Assembly: GCA_030619345.1 (NCBI GenBank)
Contig: JAUXBO010000031.1
Location: 1-13,379 of the forward strand
Origin: Candidatus Zixiibacteriota bacterium
GTDB taxonomy: Bacteria; Zixibacteria; MSB-5A5; GN15; FEB-12
DNA: 13,379 bases
Reading direction: 5' to 3'
Shown here: piece by piece, positions 1-7,170 of the stretch
How the letters are laid out: every line of letters begins with the position of its first letter
How positions within the stretch are numbered: the stretch's first letter is position 1
Program-made: the position numbers and the translations under genes
The notes under the pieces: model-generated
What the model was told of the DNA's origin: nothing
Seen by the model: only the letters and a program-made list of their open reading frames with translations
Database searches by the model: none

Positions 1-1180
1 GACTCGATAACCAGCCATCATCTCGGGCGGTATTGGTTGAAAAACGCTCGTTAGCATATTTGAACCGGACTATCATTTCCAGTCTATTCTCTATCTGGTC
101 GGTCGATCGATCAATGTCGGACTCTCTCCAATACTGATCCAGGTAGTTTATTTTCCCTTCATCGCTCAAGTGAGTCAGGGTCTGTTTCTGACGCGGCTCC
201 AACAGGTACTCCACCAGGTGCATCTTTTCATCCAGAGTCAAGTCATCGTACGGATCAACCAGTCGAGCACGAATCAATTCGACCTCATCGTCGGGGATCG
301 GCTTCATAATAACAAATGGAGTCAAGGCCGTATCTGCATCTCCCGTTACCTTATCAGCTACTATCAATTGAAGGATAAAATACTTGTCGGGCCAACCTTT
401 TATGTCAAACGACTCCGCGATAACCGCGGTCTTGCCGACCATTTCTTTTTCTCGCGATCCAAGATGGATAAAGAAACTCGAGTCTTCCTCAAGCACATTG
501 TAAATAGCCGAATACTTCCCCTGTTTATCAGGCGAGTAATTGAGATTGTAGGCTTCCACATACAGCATCATGACACTATCAGCGGTGCTGAAAATACCAA
601 TCGGACTCGGATAAATCAGGTATCCGTTTTTGACCATTCGATAGTTATTACCTTTGTCCTCGCCAACATAGCGAATGTCGTAGGCCAGAGTAAGTCCGCC
701 GAGGCTGAGACGCTCTTTTTCGACCGGGTCGACCATAAAACTCTCAAAAGTAAATTTGCCGGTGCGCTTATTAGAGACATCAACAATGGTTAGATCAGCG
801 CTATATTCCTCCGGCTTGACGGATATCTGCAACTTATTAAAGATACGAATATCGGCTATTTCGGATTCTGATTTTTCGTCGACACTGAGGGCGAAATAAG
901 TTGAGGCAGAGTCGTGCAGGTTTCCGTCAGCATCGTTGAGCTGCACCAGAGCATAAATCCTGGCTTCCCACTTGCCGGGTGAATTGTCAGATTCAAAGAA
1001 ATCAAATTCGTGGCGCTTGAGCGAGAATTGAAATTCGAGAAGCACAGTAGAATCGTAGGCCGGTACCGGGTATTGCACCACCGACGCATACACGTTCAGT
1101 GAGTTTGTATCCGCCGATCCAGTTGCGGACGCAAAAATGACGAGGACTAATAACATCAGTGATATTAACTTCAGGCGCAT
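1..1180 (-). CDS. GWxTD-domain exported protein, C-terminus cut by window edge
   Basis: Open from an ATG at 1180 to the window edge, giving 393 codons with no stop. The start has a GGAGAG ribosome site three bases upstream. Residues 1-22 form a signal peptide (MRLK, then a hydrophobic core and small residues ASATGSA) with no lipobox, so the product is probably periplasmic. The middle is beta-rich and resembles the N-terminal part of other GWxTD proteins. The last part matches the conserved core of that family: YW at 350-351, then FKYANERF, then GW at 389-390. The motif reads GWLSS here rather than GW-x-TD. The gene begins 10 bases after the stop of a second GWxTD gene, so the two are probably co-transcribed behind an ABC exporter. 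The biochemical role of the GWxTD family is not known to me. The family assignment rests on this core and the adjacent paralogue. Confidence 0.85.
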   Translation of the reverse strand, partial: MRLKLISLMLLVLVIFASATGSADTNSLNVYASVVQYPVPAYDSTVLLEFQFSLKRHEFDFFESDNSPGKWEARIYALVQLNDADGNLHDSASTYFALSVDEKSESEIADIRIFNKLQISVKPEEYSADLTIVDVSNKRTGKFTFESFMVDPVEKERLSLGGLTLAYDIRYVGEDKGNNYRMVKNGYLIYPSPIGIFSTADSVMMLYVEAYNLNYSPDKQGKYSAIYNVLEEDSSFFIHLGSREKEMVGKTAVIAESFDIKGWPDKYFILQLIVADKVTGDADTALTPFVIMKPIPDDEVELIRARLVDPYDDLTLDEKMHLVEYLLEPRQKQTLTHLSDEGKINYLDQYWRESDIDRSTDQIENRLEMIVRFKYANERFSTNTARDDGWLSS

Positions 1181-1190
1181 AGACTCTCCA

Positions 1191-2528
1191 TTAGAAGTCA
1201 GGTCTTTGATTGAGGCCATCATACGGATAGCTCAGTTTGTATTCTCCATCTTCATTGACGTCTACAAACACAAATTTGCGGTATTTCCCATCACGAAAAT
1301 AGTGCCATTCCTGATACGGAACCGAGTTTAGGGCATAGGGATAATCGTCGATCTGATCCGGCTGGCCATACGTGACGTAGATTCTCCCCCGGTCGGTCTT
1401 CCAGCCCTCGCGTCGAAGGTAGCTATAGTTTGAATTGGCATAGCTAACGCGGCGATAGAATTCCTGTTTGGCTTCATTTGCAGCGGATCCAGGAGTTGGG
1501 TCGCGCCGAGACCAGAACTCACGGTACGCCTCTAATCGCGCCTCCAGGTCTTCGAGCTTTTTCATCGGCTTTATTTCGCCAGGATCGGCAATGTAAGCTA
1601 TCTGTTTCAGAATAGTCTCATAGTCGTATTTCAGCAAAGCTTCCGGTGTCATACGAATTGTGAATGGCTCTTTTTTCTTGTCGAGTTTCTTCTGCTTTTG
1701 ATTTAGCAAAAGAATCTCCAACTCGTAGTCCCCCGGTTCGATATCGTCGATATTAATATCCCTGACTTGACGAACCACGGGCTGATCAAGAATCACCGTA
1801 ACACTGTCTCGATATTCCATTTTTCCGCGCCGCATACTTCGCAGTAGAGTAACAAGTCTTACTTCTTTGGGAGCCCTGTCCCCGGCATATATCTCAAAAT
1901 AATATAGCAGGTGATTTTCATTCTTTGCACCGCCGTATACTCTGTTGACCGAAGGGATCATGGTCATGCTCGACTTATCAAAAGGACTTGGCTTTTTCTT
2001 TGCCGGGGAGACAGCGTACAGAAATTCAGTCGAAGACAACATAACTGGCTGTTTCTCAAATCCTTTGTGTTTAAACTCTAACTCTCGCCTGTAAACGCGT
2101 CGAGAGTTTTTATCTCTAAGTGTAGCCTTGATTTTATACTTTCCAGGCGGAACATCAAAGGAAAACTGGTTTGTCCGAAAATCTGTCAGCGAAGTTGTGC
2201 GCCGCTCTTCCTGAACGACAATCGGTCTCCTGATTTTATTAGTGCCAGCCAAGTCTTCATTTTTACCCTTAAGATCAATCTGGAATTCATAATCAGCACG
2301 ATATACGCCGCTGTCTTCTTTGAATGTCAAAAAGAAATTATAAATCTGAAAATAGACCTCGACTCGAATTTGAGAGGAATTATCTGCCTGATATATGGCA
2401 TAGTCAATCGGGATCGTGCGGTCGATATCGTCGTCATACTCAATTTTGTCTGGTCGGGCAGAAATCAGCGACGGCAGCAATAAAAGCAGGGCTAAGAGTG
2501 AAATTCTGATTCTGTTTCCGTATATCAT
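1191..2528 (-). CDS. GWxTD-domain exported protein
   Basis: A 445-residue protein with an N-terminal signal peptide (positive residues at 6-8, leucine-rich core to about 22, likely cleavage after ISA) and no lipid-attachment cysteine. Residues 30-300 are predominantly beta-strand-like and charged. The C-terminal 110 residues are the family domain: FWSRRDPTPGS at 338-348, FYRRVSYANSNY at 357-368, GWKTDRGRIYVTYGQPD at 375-391, and a final aromatic segment with EWHYF and FVFVD. The ribosome site is degenerate (AAGAAGTGAT just before the ATG). The gene follows permease B after 91 bases, the widest gap in the cluster, and precedes a second GWxTD gene by 10 bases. Family membership is clear from the motif. 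The function is unknown; a structural or binding role in the envelope linked to the exporter is inference from position only. Confidence 0.93.
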   Translation of the reverse strand: MIYGNRIRISLLALLLLLPSLISARPDKIEYDDDIDRTIPIDYAIYQADNSSQIRVEVYFQIYNFFLTFKEDSGVYRADYEFQIDLKGKNEDLAGTNKIRRPIVVQEERRTTSLTDFRTNQFSFDVPPGKYKIKATLRDKNSRRVYRRELEFKHKGFEKQPVMLSSTEFLYAVSPAKKKPSPFDKSSMTMIPSVNRVYGGAKNENHLLYYFEIYAGDRAPKEVRLVTLLRSMRRGKMEYRDSVTVILDQPVVRQVRDINIDDIEPGDYELEILLLNQKQKKLDKKKEPFTIRMTPEALLKYDYETILKQIAYIADPGEIKPMKKLEDLEARLEAYREFWSRRDPTPGSAANEAKQEFYRRVSYANSNYSYLRREGWKTDRGRIYVTYGQPDQIDDYPYALNSVPYQEWHYFRDGKYRKFVFVDVNEDGEYKLSYPYDGLNQRPDF

Positions 2529-2619
2529 ATCACTTCTTTCAACACCGTGGACAGTGAGCAGGTTCCATCACAGATAAGGGTTAGGATAGGATATATTGAA
2601 GCCTCAAACAAGAACTAAA

Positions 2620-3870
2620 CTATTCGTAGTGAAGAGCTTCGATAGGATCGAGAAGAGCTGCTTTGTAGGCAGGATATATTCCGGAAATCAGCCCCACTGA
2701 AACTGAGACTACAAATCCGAGAATGATCCAGAATGTCGGCAGAGAGAGAGGGAATCCGAGCAATGAGTTTACAATTACACCCAATAGAATACCTGCCACG
2801 ATACCGATAAGACCGCCGGCAGCTGATAGCGTCATCGCCTCCGTTAGAAACTGTAGAATTATGTTTGATCGCTTGGCCCCAATGGCTTTACGAACACCTA
2901 TCTCTCGGGTGCGCTCGGTGACCGATACCAGCATAACATTCATCACCCCGATGCCACCAACCAACAGTCCCACCGACGTAATTACGATCATGGCAATGTA
3001 AATATACTTGGTAATATCTCCGACAAAATCTTTCAGGTTCTCCTGGGTTGAGAGAGCAAAGTTGTTCGGTTTATTGAACGGCACATTGCGGACTATCCGA
3101 AGAACACCGATAATTTCCTGCTTGGCGACCTCAATATTCTCATAACTGTCTGATTGTACCATCAGCCACAGCGCTTTATCCCAGGGATAGAGCTTGTCTT
3201 TGGTAGAGAGTGGGATCAGGACCGTATTGTTATAGTTATCATCATCAAAATTCGACTCTTTTTTTTCCATAATTCCGACAACTTCGTAGCGGATATTGTT
3301 GACACGAATTTCCTTACTGAGTGGATGCTCTCCCTCAAACAGGACATCGGCAATATCTGCACCCAGAACGCAAGTGAACCTACGATACTGCACGTCCAGA
3401 TCGCTTATGAATCTCCCGAACCCTACCGCAGCATTGTTTACTTTTAAGAACTCCGGCCAGCATCCTTTTATCCTGGGACGACTCGCTTTGCGGTTTTTAT
3501 ACTTCACTGTGTTGCCACCGCGCTCATAGTAGAGGTTCTCAGGGGAAACAGCACTGACGTGCGGACAATTTTCTTTTATGGCGATGGCCTCTTCCGAAGT
3601 TATCCAGGGTCGATTACGCTCTTCTTCACTGAGGTCATCCCAATTGGTATTAAATTCAAAGCGGGTCACGGCGATAGTATTGGAGCCCATGCTATCGATT
3701 TCTTCGTTGAAAGCACCGTCGAGACCATTGATTATTGAAGCCAGCCCGATCACGGAACTAACTCCGATCATCACTCCCAGCATTGTCAGAGCTGAGCGGA
3801 ATTTTGATCCCCGAAGAGACTCCAGAGCCATTAGGATCGCATCTTTAATTTCAATTGGTGTTAGTATCAT
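2620..3870 (-). CDS. MacB-type ABC transporter permease (permease B)
   Basis: A 416-residue inner-membrane permease with the MacB layout: a membrane helix at about 26-48, a large extracytoplasmic MacB_PCD domain at about 50-285, then three helices near 287-313, 343-369 and 378-401. The FtsX/MacB core is canonical, with GGIGVMNVMLVSVTERTREIG at 305-325 followed by VRKAIGA. This stretch holds the cytoplasmic coupling region that contacts the ATPase. The C-terminus has the usual GIYPAYKAALLDPIEAL. The ATPase domain present in classical MacB is absent and is supplied by the separate gene at 5105-5812. The ATG follows permease A's stop by five bases and its AGGA ribosome site overlaps that stop, so translation is likely coupled. 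It is about as long as permease A but clearly diverged from it, suggesting a heterodimer. Substrate unknown: peptide, lipid or antibiotic are all possible. Confidence 0.95.
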   Translation of the reverse strand: MILTPIEIKDAILMALESLRGSKFRSALTMLGVMIGVSSVIGLASIINGLDGAFNEEIDSMGSNTIAVTRFEFNTNWDDLSEEERNRPWITSEEAIAIKENCPHVSAVSPENLYYERGGNTVKYKNRKASRPRIKGCWPEFLKVNNAAVGFGRFISDLDVQYRRFTCVLGADIADVLFEGEHPLSKEIRVNNIRYEVVGIMEKKESNFDDDNYNNTVLIPLSTKDKLYPWDKALWLMVQSDSYENIEVAKQEIIGVLRIVRNVPFNKPNNFALSTQENLKDFVGDITKYIYIAMIVITSVGLLVGGIGVMNVMLVSVTERTREIGVRKAIGAKRSNIILQFLTEAMTLSAAGGLIGIVAGILLGVIVNSLLGFPLSLPTFWIILGFVVSVSVGLISGIYPAYKAALLDPIEALHYE

Positions 3871-3875
3871 TTGTC

Positions 3876-5099
3876 CTACTCGTAACTCAGGGCTTTGATA
3901 GGATCCAGCCGGGCGGCTTTCATCGCCGGATAAATTCCAAAGATGACTCCAATACCAGTAGATATGCTCAGTCCGGCAATCATACCAAACATCGAAGGTT
4001 CAATCTCCATGTCGATCATACTTACCAGAGATTCCGCAGCGATGTATCCAAGCACAATTCCAATAAGTCCTCCAGTAAGCGTTGTCAGGAGTGCTTCAAA
4101 TAGAAATTGCAGCAGTATATGCTTCTGCCGCGCACCGACGGATTTTCTTATCCCTATCTCTCGGGTGCGTTCACTCACTGATACCATCATAATATCCATA
4201 ACTACAATGCCACCTACAACCAGCGAAATTGAGGAAATGCCAACCAGTCCCATGCGGAAAATCCGGGCCACGGCATTGAGCTGATCCAGCACCGCATCGG
4301 CGGTAAGAAGAACAAAGTCATCCGGCTTGTTATAGGGAACATGTCTCAATGATCGCAATACGATACGCGCCTGATCCATAGCTTCATCAAGTTCTTCAAC
4401 CGACCTCGCTTTGATTACAAAATTTGAATTCCGACGCGGTTTACCGAACTGCTTGAGTGACGCTGACAGCGGGATTACAACGTATTTATCCCGGTCCTGC
4501 CCGAACATTGAGCCCATCTTTTTGGCCACGCCCACAACAGTGTATTTTTTTCCGTCCAGTCGAATTGATTTTCCCAGTGCGTCAACACCTGAAAAAAGAG
4601 TTTCTCGCACTGTTTCACCAATGAACACGACCTGCCGTCGATAGATATCATCTTCCCTGGAATGAAACCTCCCGTGGTCAACTTCAAAGTCAACGATATC
4701 GACAAGATTGTAGGTTGAGCCCATGACAAATACATCGCGAAGTTTCTCTCCCCCATACTTCACGCTCGCCGAGTTGAATGAACGCGGACAGACTTTCTCA
4801 CACAGTTCGCATCCATCTTCAATATCATCTGCATAATCGATATCAATCGGCTTCCTTTTAAGCATTTCATGCCACTGGTCATCTGAAGTTATCACCCCGC
4901 CCATGGTAGTAGCGATAAATGTTGACGGACCCAGCCGATCCAATTGTGCTTCCACGGCGCCCATCATACCCTCGAGCGCGGAGATAATAGTCATCACCGA
5001 AGTAACGCCGATTATAACGCCCAAGAGAGTAAGGCCAGTTCTAAGCTTGTTGGCCCACAGCGCTTGAATCGCGATTTTTAGGAGTGACACCGCAATCAT
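3876..5099 (-). CDS. MacB-type ABC transporter permease (permease A) with an extracytoplasmic Cys cluster
   Basis: A 407-residue permease with the same layout as permease B: helix at about 20-42, extracytoplasmic domain at 45-282, then helices near 284-306, 335-357 and 372-393. The coupling segment VSVSERTREIGIRKSVGA spans 306-323 and the C-terminus reads GIYPAMKAARLDPIKAL. Two features are odd. First, C97, C100 and C104 form a CX2CX3CP cluster where permease B has only one Cys-Pro (NCP at 101-103). Second, the membrane motif GGIGVMN of permease B reads GGIVVMD here, putting V299 and D302 inside helix 2. The gene lies 5 bases from both the ATPase upstream and permease B downstream; its own ribosome site is weak (TAGAAC), consistent with coupling. 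It most likely pairs with permease B on one ATPase dimer. Whether the cysteines form a disulfide or bind metal cannot be told from sequence. Confidence 0.95.
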   Translation of the reverse strand: MIAVSLLKIAIQALWANKLRTGLTLLGVIIGVTSVMTIISALEGMMGAVEAQLDRLGPSTFIATTMGGVITSDDQWHEMLKRKPIDIDYADDIEDGCELCEKVCPRSFNSASVKYGGEKLRDVFVMGSTYNLVDIVDFEVDHGRFHSREDDIYRRQVVFIGETVRETLFSGVDALGKSIRLDGKKYTVVGVAKKMGSMFGQDRDKYVVIPLSASLKQFGKPRRNSNFVIKARSVEELDEAMDQARIVLRSLRHVPYNKPDDFVLLTADAVLDQLNAVARIFRMGLVGISSISLVVGGIVVMDIMMVSVSERTREIGIRKSVGARQKHILLQFLFEALLTTLTGGLIGIVLGYIAAESLVSMIDMEIEPSMFGMIAGLSISTGIGVIFGIYPAMKAARLDPIKALSYE

Positions 5100-5104
5100 T
5101 TGTT

Positions 5105-5812
5105 CTAATTGACTCCGTTTCTCTGCTCTCTTGGAACTATCACATCGGTGGCGATCTTGCCATCGAGAATTGAAATCACACGATGAGCGTGATTGGCGAT
5201 ATCGCGTTCGTGAGTCACCACTATGATAGTGTTGCCCTGGCGATGAAGCTCATCAAAAAGCTTCATAATCTCGACAGATGTCTTACTGTCCAGATTCCCG
5301 GTCGGCTCATCGGCCAGGAGTATCGAAGGATCGTTTACAAGCGCCCTAGCGACAGCAACGCGCTGCCTTTGTCCACCGGAGAGTTCACTTGGTTTGTGGA
5401 GCATGCGGTCAGCAAGTTCTACACGGCTCAGAGCCTGCTGCGCTTTCGCAACACGATCCTGCGAGCCGGATCCATTGTAGATAAGTGGAAGTTCAACGTT
5501 GTGGAGGGCAGTAGCTCGGGCCAATAAATTGAAGGTCTGAAATACAAAACCGATTTCACGATTGCGAATATTGGCCAACTCGTCGTCGTTCATTTTGCTG
5601 ACCGCCCGACCGTTGAGAATATACTCGCCTTGAGTCGCGGTATCCAGACAACCGATAAGATTCATTAGCGTCGACTTGCCGGAACCAGAGGGACCCATGA
5701 TCGCGACATATTCCCCCTTCTCTATCTTCAGAGTAACGCCGCTCAAAGCATGCACTTTCTCGGCGCCCATCGTATAGGTCTTCCATAGATTTTGTGTTTC
5801 AATTAGAGTCAT
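5105..5812 (-). CDS. ABC transporter ATP-binding protein, MacB/LolD type
   Basis: A 235-residue cytoplasmic ATPase that powers the two adjacent permeases. All catalytic motifs are intact: Walker A GPSGSGKST at 40-48, Q-loop FQTFNLL at 91-97, signature LSGGQRQRVAVARAL at 144-158, Walker B ILLADEPTGNLD at 164-175 and the switch histidine H201 in VTHE. The spacing and the phrase EPTGNLDSKTS are typical of the MacB/LolD/FtsE group, which act as mechanotransmitting ATPases rather than substrate-channel pumps. Only one ATPase gene serves two permeases, so a homodimeric ATPase on a heterodimeric permease pair is the likely assembly. The gene follows the adaptor by 6 bases and has no strong ribosome site of its own, consistent with translational coupling. 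LolD is an alternative name, but the neighbouring adaptor and TolC genes favour a MacAB-type exporter. Confidence 0.97.
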   Translation of the reverse strand: MTLIETQNLWKTYTMGAEKVHALSGVTLKIEKGEYVAIMGPSGSGKSTLMNLIGCLDTATQGEYILNGRAVSKMNDDELANIRNREIGFVFQTFNLLARATALHNVELPLIYNGSGSQDRVAKAQQALSRVELADRMLHKPSELSGGQRQRVAVARALVNDPSILLADEPTGNLDSKTSVEIMKLFDELHRQGNTIIVVTHERDIANHAHRVISILDGKIATDVIVPREQRNGVN

Positions 5813-5818
5813 AGTCTT

Positions 5819-7123
5819 TTAGTTCTCTTTCTTGGAGGACTTTTCTTCGATGGCCACAGGTTCTCCGTCCTTGATGCTCCGCAAGACACGGTAGGGTCCG
5901 GCAATTACAGAGTCACCTTCGGACAGTCCACTGGTGACTTCAATGCTTTTTTTATCAGCAATTCCAGTTTCTATCGAGATAAACTGAGCAATCCCCTCGC
6001 GCACAACAAACACACCTTTTAGCTCTTCGCGTTCTTCATCATCATCGTGGTCTGACTTCTGATCCAGAGAATCAGCCTCAGCCGCCTGTACCCCTCCACC
6101 TGAATCCGACACTTCTTCACGCGCCGCCAGAAGAGAGTCCATATCATAGGTACGCATGACAACCGCACTATAGGGTATGGTAAGTGCCTCGTCTCTGCGG
6201 GACGTTGTAATATCAACCGTCGCTGACATCCCCGGGCGGATTTTTACATTAGGGTCAGCAAAAATAACTTTGACATTGAAGTTAGTTGATTGATTCTCAG
6301 TCCCCATAGCTGTGAGAACGGCGGTATTGCCAATTTCGGTAACTTCGCCTGCAAAAGCAGTGTCAGGGAAAGCGTCGACTTCAATTGAGCACTCCTGGGC
6401 TAACTCAATTTTGTTGATCTCAGTTTCATCAACCTCTACTTCAACCTCAAAGATATTCAAATCGGAGATTGTCATTAATGTCCTGCCCTGAGTGAAGGCA
6501 GTCTGGGCGGCAGCAATCTCGCCTACTTCGGCATCGAGATAAGTAATGATGCCCGACATGGGAGCAACAATCTTGGCTTTACTGAGATAATCAAGCTGCT
6601 TTTCGTATCGTGATCGGAATTGTTCCGCCTGGGCTTGAAAAGCCTCGTAAGACGCCTTGGCATTGAGGTAGGCATAATGCGAATTATCAAATTCGGTTTC
6701 CGAAGTTAGATTTGTTTCGTGCAGTCGCTTGAGTCGGTCGTAATCCTCCTGAGCCTTATCAAGCGATGCTTTTGATCCGGCAAGTCGGGCTTTTACCTCG
6801 CTCACCGCATACCGAGCCTGGTCTACATCCGAACGAAGTTGGACCGTGTCCAGAACAATCAACAACTGGCCATCGTCGACCCGGTCTCCCTCTTTGGCAT
6901 ACAGGAAGATAATCTCGCCGTTGATTTCAGAAGTAATGTCGACTTTGGTTCGTGGTTGAATTCGCCCCGACGCTGAGACTAACTCAGTTATGTCCTTCAA
7001 TTTCGTTTCTTCAGCCTGGACCTTGGTTTCGTTGGATGTGTCCATAGTCAGGTTGGCGATCACGATAGCCACGACTACGACGACACCGACGATTATCAAA
7101 ATTAGTTTTTTCTTACTTTTCAT
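5819..7123 (-). CDS. Periplasmic adaptor subunit, MacA/HlyD (RND/MFP) family
   Basis: A 434-residue membrane-fusion protein that should bridge the permeases to the TolC-like channel across the periplasm. A positively charged start and one hydrophobic segment at about 7-24 (IIVGVVVVVAIVIANL) anchor it in the inner membrane; there is no lipobox. The order is: first lipoyl half at 45-92 (ASGRIQPRTKVDI, GEIIFLYAKEGDRVDDGQ); an alpha-helical coiled-coil hairpin at about 93-183; second lipoyl half at 184-222 (KIVAPMSGIITYL); beta-barrel at about 223-310 (IRPGMSATVDI at 295-305); and a membrane-proximal domain at 311-425. An acidic, low-complexity insert at about 327-368, including DHDDDEEREE, lies just before VFVVREG. 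The gene heads the tightly packed adaptor-ATPase-permease block, 47 bases after tolC. Family assignment is firm; the substrate is not indicated. Confidence 0.95.
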   Translation of the reverse strand: MKSKKKLILIIVGVVVVVAIVIANLTMDTSNETKVQAEETKLKDITELVSASGRIQPRTKVDITSEINGEIIFLYAKEGDRVDDGQLLIVLDTVQLRSDVDQARYAVSEVKARLAGSKASLDKAQEDYDRLKRLHETNLTSETEFDNSHYAYLNAKASYEAFQAQAEQFRSRYEKQLDYLSKAKIVAPMSGIITYLDAEVGEIAAAQTAFTQGRTLMTISDLNIFEVEVEVDETEINKIELAQECSIEVDAFPDTAFAGEVTEIGNTAVLTAMGTENQSTNFNVKVIFADPNVKIRPGMSATVDITTSRRDEALTIPYSAVVMRTYDMDSLLAAREEVSDSGGGVQAAEADSLDQKSDHDDDEEREELKGVFVVREGIAQFISIETGIADKKSIEVTSGLSEGDSVIAGPYRVLRSIKDGEPVAIEEKSSKKEN

Positions 7124-7170
7124 ACTCTCTTACACCCTGTTCGATTTATTTCTCATTTCCGTGTATATGT

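Noticed and set aside
170..793. 207-codon plus-strand open frame
   Set aside because: It is antisense to the continuous GWxTD reading frame, which has a signal peptide, ribosome site and family core. The plus-strand translation has no recognisable domain.
2583..2611. Possible promoter (TTGTTT, 17 bases, TATCCT) before the GWxTD genes
   Set aside because: Only three of six and four of six consensus matches. The 91-base gap could hold a secondary promoter, but this match is too weak to list.
4780..4810. Ferredoxin-type iron-sulfur site in permease A
   Set aside because: CX2CX3CP lacks the first spacing and fourth cysteine of a CX2CX2CX3CP cluster, and the domain is predicted outside the cytoplasm, so a 4Fe-4S call is not supported.
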